Shown: positions 35,176 through 43,954 of the stretch, piece after piece
Position numbering within the stretch: position 1 is the stretch's first letter
How the letters are laid out: the number at the start of each line of letters is the position of its first letter
Assembly (NCBI RefSeq): GCF_030403775.1
Contig: NZ_JAQMWQ010000021.1
Location: forward strand, 38,134-102,133
Source of the DNA: Paenibacillus sp. BSR1-1
GTDB taxonomy: Bacteria; Bacillota; Bacilli; Bacillales; Cytobacillaceae
Direction of reading: 5' to 3'
Length of the DNA: 64,000 bases
Program-made: the position numbers and the translations under genes
Notes under the pieces: model-generated
What the model was told of the DNA's origin: nothing
Seen by the model: only the letters and a program-made list of their open reading frames with translations
Database searches by the model: none

Positions 35176-37689
35176 TTATTTCGCTGCTCCACAACAGTTC
35201 TTATATTTCTTGCCGCTGCCGCAAATACATGGGTCATTGCGGCCGACTTCTATTTGGTTAACTTTCGGCTTCTTCTTAACAGCTTCTCCGTCTTCCTTTG
35301 GATTCACGGCTTGGCCTTTCGCTACCTCTTGGCGCTCCAAATTGTTACGGATTTCAGCCTTCATGATATACATGGCTGCTTCTTCCTCAATTGATTGAAT
35401 CATCGCTTCAAACATCGCGAAGCCTTCATGCTGGTATTCACGAAGCGGGTCGATTTGGCCATATGCACGTAAATGGATACCTTGGCGAAGCTGATCCATC
35501 GCGTCTATATGGTCAATCCATTTGGAATCAACCGCACGAAGAGTAACCACTTTTTCAAACTCGCGCATTTGCTCAGGGAAAAGAATTTGTTCCTTTTCCT
35601 CGTAGCGCTCCTTCACTTTTGCATAAATGGTATTGACCATTTCTTCTGGATCCTTGCCTTTTAAATCCTCTAACGTGATATCACCTTCCTGAAGCAGGTT
35701 GGCATGTACGTAATCCACAATTCCCTGGAGGTTCCATTCTTCTTCATCCTCATGGTGGGATGCGTGGGCATCGACTGTACGTTGAATGGTGCTTAAGATC
35801 ATCTTTTGAACAATTTCCTGAAGGTTTTCTGATTCTAACACTTCGTCACGCTGAGTGTAAATAATTTCACGCTGCTGACGAAGAACATCGTCATATTGGA
35901 GAAGCTGTTTACGGGCATCAAAGTTGTTGCCTTCAACGCGTTTTTGCGCAGATTCAACAGCCCTGGATACCATTTTACTTTGAATCGGCTGGGTATCATC
36001 CATGCCTAGACGCTGCATCATGGTCTTCATATTATCTGAACCAAAGCGGCGCATCAATTCATCTTCCATGGATAAATAGAACTGGGTAACCCCCGGGTCC
36101 CCTTGACGTCCAGAACGTCCGCGGAGCTGATTGTCAATCCGGCGGCTCTCATGGCGCTCTGTACCGATTACAGCCAGACCTCCTAATTCAATTACTCCCT
36201 CGCCAAGCTTAATGTCGGTACCGCGTCCTGCCATGTTTGTCGCAATTGTAACCGCACCTTTGTGACCGGCTTCTGCGATAATCTCGGCTTCGCGTTCATG
36301 GTTTTTCGCATTCAAGACATTATGATGAATACGCTTTTTGAATAAATAAGTGGAAATTAGCTCAGATGTTTCAATCGCTACCGTACCAACTAGAACAGGC
36401 TGTCCCTTTTCGTGGCGTTCAGCAATATCCTCGACCACAGCTCTAAACTTGCCGTCCATCGATGCATAAATTAAATCCGGTCGGTCATCACGGGCAATTG
36501 GTTTATTGGTTGGAATCACGATAACGTTCATATTATAAATGTTACGGAATTCTTCTTCTTCCGTTTTAGCCGTACCTGTCATACCAGCCAATTTTTCATA
36601 CATACGGAAGTAGTTCTGGAATGTAATAGTTGCCATTGTCATGCTTTCATTTTGGACTTCAAGGCCTTCTTTTGCCTCAATCGCCTGGTGTAAGCCTTCG
36701 CTGTAACGGCGGCCCTTCATTAAACGGCCGGTGAACTGGTCAACGATGACAATTTCGCCTTCTTGCACAACGTAATCAACATCGAGGTGCATACTGACAT
36801 TTGCTTTTAACGCTTGGTTAATATGATGGTTTAAGGTTACATGCGACATATCAAAAAGGTTTTCAATGCCGAAAGCTTTTTCCGCTTTGCTGATTCCTTC
36901 TTCAGTCAGCATAACGCCCTTCGTTTTTTCATCATAGGTATAATCCTGGTCTTTCGTTAACATTCGGACAAAAGCATTGGCTTGAATATATAGCGCAGCG
37001 GATTTTTGTGCGGAGCCAGAGATAATTAATGGTGTCCGCGCTTCATCGATTAAAATGGAGTCAACCTCGTCAATGACCGCATAAAAAAGCGGGCGCTGCA
37101 CTTTTTGCTCTTTATAAAGAACCATGTTGTCACGAAGGTAGTCAAATCCGAATTCGTTGTTTGTACCGTAGGTGATATCACAGGCATAGGCAGCCTGTTT
37201 TTCATCTTTATCCATGCTGTTTAAGTTAAGTCCGACCGTTAATCCTAAAAATTGGTAAAGCTGACCCATTTCGTTCGCATCACGGCTGGCTAAGTATTCG
37301 TTGACAGTAACAACGTGCACGCCTTTTCCAGAAAGTGCATTTAAATAAACCGGCATCGTCGCTGTTAACGTTTTACCTTCCCCGGTCTTCATCTCCGAAA
37401 TGTTCCCTTCGTGAAGTGAAATACCCCCCATCAGCTGAACATGGTAAGGATACAGGCCAAGCACGCGGCGCGCACCTTCACGAACGACTGCAAAGGCTTC
37501 CACAAGGAGGTCATCAAGGGTTTCGCCATTTTGATAGCGGGCTTTAAATGCCTCCGTTTTTTCACGAAGCTGATCGTCTGTCAGCTTTTCAGTTTCTGCC
37601 GCTAATGCGTCAATTTGTATAGCAAGCTTTTCCAGACGCTTCAGCTCACGCTTATTAAGATCAAATACTTTATTTAAAATCCCCATCAT
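35176..37689 (-). CDS. secA: Preprotein translocase ATPase SecA
   Basis: The 837-residue motor drives proteins through SecYEG. Visible: MKTGEGKTLTATMP (Walker A, about residue 100), VIDEVDSILIDEARTPLI (DEAD motor), VTIATNMAGRGTDIKLGEGV, RGRSGRQGDPG and the C-terminal zinc SEC-C motif DPCICGSGKKYKNCCG. Length matches B. subtilis SecA. The start follows AAAAAGGAGCG. It is on the minus strand, opposite to hpf and prfB, whereas in B. subtilis hpf-secA-prfB run the same way. A change of orientation has therefore occurred here. Confidence 0.98.
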   Translation of the reverse strand: MMGILNKVFDLNKRELKRLEKLAIQIDALAAETEKLTDDQLREKTEAFKARYQNGETLDDLLVEAFAVVREGARRVLGLYPYHVQLMGGISLHEGNISEMKTGEGKTLTATMPVYLNALSGKGVHVVTVNEYLASRDANEMGQLYQFLGLTVGLNLNSMDKDEKQAAYACDITYGTNNEFGFDYLRDNMVLYKEQKVQRPLFYAVIDEVDSILIDEARTPLIISGSAQKSAALYIQANAFVRMLTKDQDYTYDEKTKGVMLTEEGISKAEKAFGIENLFDMSHVTLNHHINQALKANVSMHLDVDYVVQEGEIVIVDQFTGRLMKGRRYSEGLHQAIEAKEGLEVQNESMTMATITFQNYFRMYEKLAGMTGTAKTEEEEFRNIYNMNVIVIPTNKPIARDDRPDLIYASMDGKFRAVVEDIAERHEKGQPVLVGTVAIETSELISTYLFKKRIHHNVLNAKNHEREAEIIAEAGHKGAVTIATNMAGRGTDIKLGEGVIELGGLAVIGTERHESRRIDNQLRGRSGRQGDPGVTQFYLSMEDELMRRFGSDNMKTMMQRLGMDDTQPIQSKMVSRAVESAQKRVEGNNFDARKQLLQYDDVLRQQREIIYTQRDEVLESENLQEIVQKMILSTIQRTVDAHASHHEDEEEWNLQGIVDYVHANLLQEGDITLEDLKGKDPEEMVNTIYAKVKERYEEKEQILFPEQMREFEKVVTLRAVDSKWIDHIDAMDQLRQGIHLRAYGQIDPLREYQHEGFAMFEAMIQSIEEEAAMYIMKAEIRNNLERQEVAKGQAVNPKEDGEAVKKKPKVNQIEVGRNDPCICGSGKKYKNCCGAAK

Positions 37690-38201
37690 GTGATGAACGC
37701 TCCTTTTTATCGAGACTACAAGAACATTTTTTCAAAAAAAATCATATCAAACTTTTTCGATAATTTCCCTTTTCATCTTACCATTTCCTCTATGCAGTGA
37801 CAACATTGATGGTGTAGAAGCAAATATTGTCAGCCTACTATTAAGACCAATGCTCCATTAAAGATAAGTTCTTTTTTTCGTCAAATATGACAGATTGATG
37901 GCTTTTTATGGAAAATCCAATCTAAACAAGATTAATAACGAAATAACCAATCAAATATTTGCATAAAAAGAACAACGTGTGGATATTTATTCAACATTTC
38001 ACTACCGCCATGGTGCTAATTAAACCTTTTAAAACAACATATTAATAGTGTTTTTAGAGATAATGAACCAACTGATTGGAATGAAGAAATATTCACAAAT
38101 TGTACATTGGAATAACCTTTCCCAATGTTAGATACTACCTTTAGAGAGGTTAAAATGGAAAATAAATAGATAATGAATCCAGGATGAGAAGGGTGAGAAA
38201 A
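37690..38201. other. Divergent region between secA and the cytochrome locus
   Basis: The AT-rich gap of about 510 bases must hold the promoters of secA and of the cytochrome genes. I see no gene, RNA or mobile element in it. The clearest structure is the palindrome at 38104-38128. I found no good FNR (TGTGA-N6-TCACA) or catabolite-repression site. Confidence 0.45.
38104..38136 (+). promoter_or_regulatory. Possible promoter and operator of the cytochrome operon
   Basis: ACATTGG (38104-38110) and CCAATGT (38122-38128) form a perfect inverted repeat spaced 11 nt. It overlaps a candidate promoter, TTGGAA - 18 nt - GATACT, about 65 nt upstream of the first cytochrome start. Confidence 0.35.
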
Positions 38202-39581
38202 GTGGCCTTTTGGGGGAAAAAAAATAAAGAAAATAATCCCGATACTAGAGAAGAAAGAAAAAAAGTTGGCCCTATTCGCAAACTTTGGCAAAAGTTTCGA
38301 AATATAGATTGGAAGAATCCAGTGAACAGATGGAAATTACTCTTTGTCTCACTGATTGGCTGCATTGTTGTTTTTGGCGGGGGATATGGAGTTCTTTCCT
38401 TAACCAACTCACCAACCTTCTGTGCCAGCTGTCACGAGATGGCACCAGAGTATTCAACTTATACAGCAAGTGCGCATAACCAGATTTCCTGTGTTCAGTG
38501 TCATATTAAGCCAGGGTTCACGAACATGATCACACATAAAATGAAATCTATGAAGGAAGTGTACTACCACGTTACAGGCGTTCCAAAACAAATTGTGCAA
38601 ACTGAGGAAGAGGCTGTTTCGAACGATAACTGTTTACAATGTCACTCGAAGAACCGGTTGGTTACAGCGTCAGGGGATTTAAAGGTAAATCACAAACAGC
38701 ATATTGAAAAAGATATCCCATGTGTCACTTGTCACGCTGGTGTCGTTCATGCCAAAATTGCCGGACGCGGTATTAACGTTGAAGAAGCACGCGGTGAATG
38801 GACAAAAGAAAATGCAGAAAAATTAATCGAGAAAAAATACCTGCAACCAAACATGGGAACCTGTATTGATTGCCATGACAAGGTAAATAACGGTGAAGAA
38901 CCTTGGAAGGATGTTGCTTATATTGTTCCTCCAAATCCAGAAGAACTAGAAAAAAAACTTGAAGAGAACAATCAAGAAACTGTAAAAGACACCTCCGCTG
39001 AAGCAACAGCTGAAGGAGAAAAGACCGAAGCCGCCTCTTTAGAGCATGAGCAAAAAACACAAGATATCATTTTGCAGGCAATTGGAAAGCAGAAGAAAAA
39101 TGTGAAAATTTCAATGGAATGTAAGACTTGTCATAAACAAACAGTGATTCCTAAATCACATAAAAAAGTGAATTGGAACCAAAACCACGGCGAAACTGCT
39201 GTCCAACAGCTTGATAAATGTATGAACTGTCACCAAGATTCCAAATGGGTACGGGAAATTCCAAAAGAGGATATCATTTCGCTTCTGAAAATGGGAAATC
39301 AAAAGATTAAGTACACACCGAATATGACTCTAGCAAAAGATCAAGCGCGAACCAACAATTTCTGTGCAGCCTGTCACGCCGATCGTCCGGATGGACATGG
39401 CGAAAGTAATCAATGGTTGACAGGTCACGCTTCTAAAGCCAAAACAAGTGATCAGAAAGCAGAATGTTTCGTCTGTCATGACCAAGATAAACCAAAAGCG
39501 GACACTAACGCAGCTAAAGCACCAAAAGATGTTTATTGCAAATATTGCCATAGAACCGGTTTTAAAGATGATAAGAATTAA
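38202..39581 (+). CDS. Membrane-anchored NapC/NirT-type decahaem cytochrome c
   Basis: About 459 residues. After a basic cytoplasmic start there is one membrane helix (KLLFVSLIGCIVVFGGGYG), then ten CXXCH haem sites. The first four (CASCHEM, CVQCH, CLQCH, CVTCH) follow the tetrahaem NapC/NirT/CymA quinol dehydrogenase pattern, including the CHEMAPEY stretch. The rest (CIDCH, CKTCH, CMNCH, CAACH, CFVCH, CKYCH) form a C-terminal extension interrupted by a Glu/Lys/Ala-rich linker. Inferred role: takes electrons from menaquinol and passes them outward. I prefer the GTG at 38202 after GAAGGGTGAG; an ATG at 38184 adds six residues but lacks a good ribosome site. The next gene starts 22 nt later. 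Confidence 0.88.
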   Translation: MAFWGKKNKENNPDTREERKKVGPIRKLWQKFRNIDWKNPVNRWKLLFVSLIGCIVVFGGGYGVLSLTNSPTFCASCHEMAPEYSTYTASAHNQISCVQCHIKPGFTNMITHKMKSMKEVYYHVTGVPKQIVQTEEEAVSNDNCLQCHSKNRLVTASGDLKVNHKQHIEKDIPCVTCHAGVVHAKIAGRGINVEEARGEWTKENAEKLIEKKYLQPNMGTCIDCHDKVNNGEEPWKDVAYIVPPNPEELEKKLEENNQETVKDTSAEATAEGEKTEAASLEHEQKTQDIILQAIGKQKKNVKISMECKTCHKQTVIPKSHKKVNWNQNHGETAVQQLDKCMNCHQDSKWVREIPKEDIISLLKMGNQKIKYTPNMTLAKDQARTNNFCAACHADRPDGHGESNQWLTGHASKAKTSDQKAECFVCHDQDKPKADTNAAKAPKDVYCKYCHRTGFKDDKN

Positions 39582-39602
39582 GGTTTAAGAGGAGGGAAAA
39601 TA

Positions 39603-40763
39603 GTGGAAGAAGAACACATAAAACAGACCTCTCCTCCACGGACTCGCTACAAACTATATAAATATTTAACAGTATCACTGTTAGTTATCGTCGTCTTTTT
39701 CGCATTGGGATTGATAGGAGTGGAATCTACTTCGAGTTCAAAATTCTGCTCCTCGTGCCATGAGATGAAGCCGGAGTATTACACGTGGAAGGCGTCCACA
39801 CATAGCGAAGTAGATTGCGTTAAATGTCATATAGGCTCAGGTACAAAAGAATATGCTCAAGCGAAGGCCAATGGTCTTCTACAGGTATACAAGAAAGCGA
39901 CGCAAACGTACACAGCGCCTATTCGAATGCCTAAGGAAATACCTGATAGTGCCTGTGAGAGCTGCCATGATGTATCCAAACGCGATGTCACAGCATCCGG
40001 GGATATTATCATCCCCCATGATAAACACAAAAACAAAGATATTGAATGTATCCAATGCCATAACGGTGTTGCTCACGGTAAAATTGCCGATCGGAAAATG
40101 ACGTTCCAAACCGACTATGATAAATGGGATTCTAAAACCGGTGTTTCTGCGATGGCGGATTTCAAATTCATCCGTCCAGATATGGACACCTGTGTGGAAT
40201 GCCATAAGGCTCGTAAAGTAACCACTGAATGCTCAGCCTGTCACAAAACGGGTATGATCCCTAAAAGCCATAAAAAAGCTGATTTTAAAACAAAAACGCA
40301 TGGAAAGCTGGCGGAAGAAAATTTAAAGAAATGCCAACAGTGCCATAATGATATGTCGAAGGAACCTTTAAAAGGGTATGAGGATCCATCTGTAATTGAT
40401 AGTTTCCTTAATCAGGATAATACTCTCACAAAACAAAAGAACCAATACGACTATGCAAAAGAGAATACATTTTGCAAGGACTGCCACAGCAAGCGTCCGG
40501 CTAGCCATGATAGCAGCTTTTTCAGCAGTCATGGATCGATTGCAATCAAAAATCAACAATCTTGTATCGCATGCCATGATGTGAAAAAGTCTAGTACCGC
40601 AACTGGAAATCAAGTGAATTGCTCAAGCTGTCATCCGAGCAAACATAGTCAAAAGAATTTCAAAGAAAACCATCCTATTCCGTTAGAGGGAGTTAAGAGA
40701 CCCTCAGAAAAATGCTATACGTGCCATTCAAAACCAAAGTGTACAGCATGCCATAAGCAATAG
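39603..40763 (+). CDS. Membrane-anchored NapC/NirT-type dodecahaem cytochrome c
   Basis: The 386-residue protein has one N-terminal membrane helix (about 20-41) and twelve CXXCH sites: CSSCHEM, CVKCH, CESCH, CIQCH, CVECH, CSACH, CQQCH, CKDCH, CIACH, CSSCH, CYTCH and CTACH. The N-terminal half resembles the preceding decahaem protein (CHEMKPEYYTW, KKATASG-like spacing, IPKSHKK), so the two are paralogues. GTG start after GAGGAGGG. It should be a second quinol-linked or relay cytochrome on the outer face of the membrane. No catalytic site of nitrite or hydroxylamine reductase (for example CXXCK) is present. Cytochrome maturation genes are not in the window. Confidence 0.88.
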   Translation: MEEEHIKQTSPPRTRYKLYKYLTVSLLVIVVFFALGLIGVESTSSSKFCSSCHEMKPEYYTWKASTHSEVDCVKCHIGSGTKEYAQAKANGLLQVYKKATQTYTAPIRMPKEIPDSACESCHDVSKRDVTASGDIIIPHDKHKNKDIECIQCHNGVAHGKIADRKMTFQTDYDKWDSKTGVSAMADFKFIRPDMDTCVECHKARKVTTECSACHKTGMIPKSHKKADFKTKTHGKLAEENLKKCQQCHNDMSKEPLKGYEDPSVIDSFLNQDNTLTKQKNQYDYAKENTFCKDCHSKRPASHDSSFFSSHGSIAIKNQQSCIACHDVKKSSTATGNQVNCSSCHPSKHSQKNFKENHPIPLEGVKRPSEKCYTCHSKPKCTACHKQ

Positions 40764-40881
40764 TGCAGTATAAACCCGTGTAACAGTCAGTACCTGTGAT
40801 TTAGAGCGATATAGGTTCTGAAAGTACCGATAAGGCGATCATGGGTAATCAGAAAATACAAGTGAATTTGAGGTGGATATT

Positions 40882-41589
40882 ATGGAAGCTAGAGAGCTGC
40901 CAATCAATCCAGAAAAAGAAATAAACGAAAGAGCAAAGTTGAAGGAAAAAAGTAAGTATTTTACTAAATTACAAGCTTTTATGCTTTTATTTGCTACTTT
41001 AATTCTAAGTGTAGGCGGAGGCTATTTTGTAAGTGAAAAATATTTATGGTCCAATTCAGACCAAAGCCGGCTTGATAAACAAATCGATTATTATCAAGCA
41101 TTAGTGGATGATAAGCCAAATAATGCTGAAAACCGGGTGAATTTAGGCTACTCCTACTTTGTAAAAGGTGATAACGACAATGCCATTAAACAATTGAAGG
41201 TGGCAACCGACCTAGATAGCAAATACTTTGGTGCCTATTTTAACTTAGGTCTTGTTTATATTAAGGAAGAAAGATACAACGATGCTTTAAAGCAGGCTCA
41301 AAAAGCAGTAGAGTTAGGACCTCGTAATTTTAAAGCACATCTGCTATCAGGAATGGTTTATCGCAATTTGAAAATGTATGACGAAGCGAATAAATCTCTT
41401 AAAGAAGCCCTAAAGTTAATGCCGACTAATACAGATATCATCACCGAAATTGGACGAGTGGCAGAGGATCAAGGCAAAAAGAAGGAAGCTGAGAAGTTTT
41501 TCAAAGAGGCTTTAACCTATGATCCGCTTTATAAACCTGCCTCTGAAGGTCTGGAGAGAATTGCTGCAAAAGGCAAAGACAACAAATAG
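40882..41589 (+). CDS. Membrane-anchored TPR protein
   Basis: The 235-residue protein has a short charged N-terminus, one membrane helix (about residues 30-50) and then about four to five tetratricopeptide repeats (NRVNLGYSYFVKGDNDNAIK, YFNLGLVYIKEERYNDALK, HLLSGMVYRNLKMYDEANK and so on). TPRs are protein-binding scaffolds. The C-terminus is likely outside by the positive-inside rule. GAGGTGG lies 5 nt before this ATG; a GTG at 40873 overlaps that site. Sandwiched between cytochrome genes and 16 nt from the propeller gene, it probably helps assemble or position the electron-transfer proteins (inference). Confidence 0.85.
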   Translation: MEARELPINPEKEINERAKLKEKSKYFTKLQAFMLLFATLILSVGGGYFVSEKYLWSNSDQSRLDKQIDYYQALVDDKPNNAENRVNLGYSYFVKGDNDNAIKQLKVATDLDSKYFGAYFNLGLVYIKEERYNDALKQAQKAVELGPRNFKAHLLSGMVYRNLKMYDEANKSLKEALKLMPTNTDIITEIGRVAEDQGKKKEAEKFFKEALTYDPLYKPASEGLERIAAKGKDNK

Positions 41590-41605
41590 AAGGAGCTGAC
41601 CACAC

Positions 41606-42568
41606 TTGAAAAAGAGAACTGTTTATATATTGATGAGTAGTATTGTCGCACTTTCCGTTGCCTTTTTTGCAGCAATCTATTTCTTTAATTTAGAATCGAC
41701 GATCAAACCGATTGTTGCCAAAGTAGATCCGAGCGGACCGCCGATATTTACGAATGCCCTATACGGGGAGTTTAATGCACCGCTAAATAAACCAATGGAT
41801 GTAACAAAAATTGGGGAATTTGTTTATGTAAGTGATACAAATAACAAACAAGTGCAAGTGTTTGACCAGTCAGGTACTTCGGTGTTTAAGTTCGGGAAAG
41901 AAGGTACAAAAGAAGGCGAATTTAAATTCCCATATGGAATAGCAGGAGATAAAGATGGCAATGTTTATGTTGCCGATTTATACAATGCCAATATTTCTAT
42001 TTTCGATTCGAAAGGTAAGTTTCTCAAATACTTTAATGATAAAGAAAAATTGCTAAAATCACCCGGCGGGCTGCGGATTGTTGATAAAAAGCTCTATGTT
42101 ACTGATATTAAAGCAAATAAATTGTTTGTTTTTAATTTAAGTGGAGAGAAACTACTGGAAATCGGCGGCGCTGGTATGGAAGAAGGTAAATTCATCGCAC
42201 CAAACGCGGTAGCGGTCGATAATGATGATCATATTTACGTTACAGATTCAGGGAATAATAGAGTCCAAGTTTTTGATAAGTCTGGCAAATTCATCAAAAT
42301 TATCAATGGATCAAAAGACGGAAAAGGGGATCCTACCTTCCTAAATCCAAGAGGGGTTGCCGTCGATTCTAAGGGCAATGTTTTTGTGGTAAACAATCTT
42401 GCACATAATATTTATGCTTTTGATAAGAATGGAAAGGAATTATATGAATTAGGTGGAATGGGAACTGAAAATGATAAACTCTATCTTCCAAATGGGCTGT
42501 TTATTGACGATCGAGACACCTTGTTTGTGACAGATACTATCAATCAAAGAGTATCCGTTTTCTATTAA
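41606..42568 (+). CDS. Membrane-anchored NHL-repeat six-bladed beta-propeller
   Basis: The 320-residue protein has an N-terminal membrane helix (about 4-26) and about six NHL blades with recurring NxVYVxDTxNxxVQVFD-like motifs (FVYVSDTNNKQVQVFDQSG, NVYVADLYNANISIFDSKG, HIYVTDSGNNRVQVFDKSG). It has no haem site. TTG start after AAGGAG. NHL propellers stand beside multihaem cytochromes in several metal-reducing bacteria, where their role is unclear. Here it likely sits on the outer membrane face as a docking or assembly partner (inference). Confidence 0.86.
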   Translation: MKKRTVYILMSSIVALSVAFFAAIYFFNLESTIKPIVAKVDPSGPPIFTNALYGEFNAPLNKPMDVTKIGEFVYVSDTNNKQVQVFDQSGTSVFKFGKEGTKEGEFKFPYGIAGDKDGNVYVADLYNANISIFDSKGKFLKYFNDKEKLLKSPGGLRIVDKKLYVTDIKANKLFVFNLSGEKLLEIGGAGMEEGKFIAPNAVAVDNDDHIYVTDSGNNRVQVFDKSGKFIKIINGSKDGKGDPTFLNPRGVAVDSKGNVFVVNNLAHNIYAFDKNGKELYELGGMGTENDKLYLPNGLFIDDRDTLFVTDTINQRVSVFY

Positions 42569-42667
42569 AATTCCCCTTCCAAGTAAGGGAGGTGAGCCGG
42601 AAAAAGTAAAATTCTTGCATTTTACAATTAAATAAAGAGAGAGAGAGAAATTTGGGAGGTTTTAGAA

Positions 42668-43780
42668 ATGAGTAAGTTAAGAATTGGGTTATCAACTGTC
42701 TTTATGCTTATGTTATTGAGCATATTCAGTGCAGTTGCCTTTGCGGAGGATGGCGTACCGCCTACTTCTACAAACCCTGCACCTGGAATCCATGTTGGTG
42801 ATGTTGATAACTTTGGTAATCAAAGTACTCACAGAACACATGGTAATTTCCAAAACAACACGAACTCTTGTGCAAACTGTCACAGTACGCACAACGGTGA
42901 AGATGAAATGTTGTTAATGAAAGATGGAGAATATGAGCTTTGCATGTCCTGCCATGATGGAACAATGGGTTTTTATGATGTTACAAAAGGAAGCGGTGCA
43001 GGAACTTTTGATGATTCCCATTTAAGTTCATCAATGCACAATGTTGATTCAGACTTGTTAGTGAAACAAGCACCTGGTGCAGTAAAGAATACCTCGACAG
43101 ATATTTTAGAATGCTCTAGTTGTCATAATCCACATGGTTCAGCTAATGACAGATTATTGAAAGAAACAGTGATTGGAACTACACCTTTCGCTTACAATCC
43201 AACCACATTTGTGTCGGTTCCAGTGGGCACTAAAACGATTAATCTTGCCTTGACAGAGGATCCTGACTATACGGCTATCAACACACTTACAGGTGGCGGA
43301 TTAAAAATCACAAAATCAATCGGTCCAAAAGATACACTTGATAAACAATACTATTCTCAATTCTGTTCTGCCTGTCACGATGACTACTATGGAAAGAGAT
43401 CATCAGGCAGACCTAGCAATGCAACGAAAACAGATACACATGACTATCTGTTCTCACATACTACAAACTCTACATCACAAGGAAGAAACTGTGCTGCCTG
43501 TCACTATGCACACGGTACAGATGTAACAACTTTAACAGATGCATTAGGACAAAAAGTTGCTGACCTTACTAAGCCGGTTGCGGATGGCGGAAAATATGGC
43601 TGGACAGAAGAAAAAGCTGAAGCATATATGAAAGATGTAAGCGTTAAAGGCTCTTCATTAAAGAAATACACGAACATGGCAATCTGTTTTGCTTGTCACG
43701 CAACTAGTATTTCAAATCAAATTGATCCAAAATACATCGGTCCAGACGGCCGTTTCATCGGAAGAGGACTAATCAGATAA
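42668..43780 (+). CDS. Secreted hexahaem cytochrome c (doubled CXXCH type), copy 1
   Basis: The 370-residue protein has a signal peptide ending AFA (about residue 26) and six CXXCH sites: CANCHSTHNG, CMSCHDG, CSSCHNPHG, CSACHDD, CAACHYAHG and CFACHAT. The CxxCHxxHxG pairs are the doubled-CXXCH signature of cytochrome c3-like proteins. There is no C-terminal anchor, so it would be free in, or bound to, the cell wall. GGGAGG is close before the ATG. A GA-rich leader precedes it. Inferred role: wall-spanning electron carrier. It is closely similar along its length to the next gene. Confidence 0.9.
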   Translation: MSKLRIGLSTVFMLMLLSIFSAVAFAEDGVPPTSTNPAPGIHVGDVDNFGNQSTHRTHGNFQNNTNSCANCHSTHNGEDEMLLMKDGEYELCMSCHDGTMGFYDVTKGSGAGTFDDSHLSSSMHNVDSDLLVKQAPGAVKNTSTDILECSSCHNPHGSANDRLLKETVIGTTPFAYNPTTFVSVPVGTKTINLALTEDPDYTAINTLTGGGLKITKSIGPKDTLDKQYYSQFCSACHDDYYGKRSSGRPSNATKTDTHDYLFSHTTNSTSQGRNCAACHYAHGTDVTTLTDALGQKVADLTKPVADGGKYGWTEEKAEAYMKDVSVKGSSLKKYTNMAICFACHATSISNQIDPKYIGPDGRFIGRGLIR

Positions 43781-43819
43781 TATTTTAGCAGTTTATTGGC
43801 AAGAAAAAGTTGATTTCAG

Positions 43820-43855
43820 AACAAGGTAGCAATTTTAGTATTGTTACCTTGTTTT
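43820..43855 (+). terminator. Terminator after hexahaem cytochrome copy 1
   Basis: AACAAGGTAGCAAT faces ATTGTTACCTTGTT, followed by TT. The same arms recur after copy 2. Confidence 0.75.
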
Positions 43856-43954
43856 AAATTAAGGGGGTGGTGAAGAAAAGAAAGTCTATTATTCTGTTCA
43901 CCAAACAAAAAAGAGAGAAAACAAACAGAGAGAGATTTTAGGGAGGTTTTTAGA

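Noticed and set aside
40764..40881. Riboswitch between the dodecahaem and TPR genes
   Set aside because: Some GTAC-containing inverted bits occur, but no conserved blocks of the c-di-GMP, cobalamin or other riboswitch classes I know.
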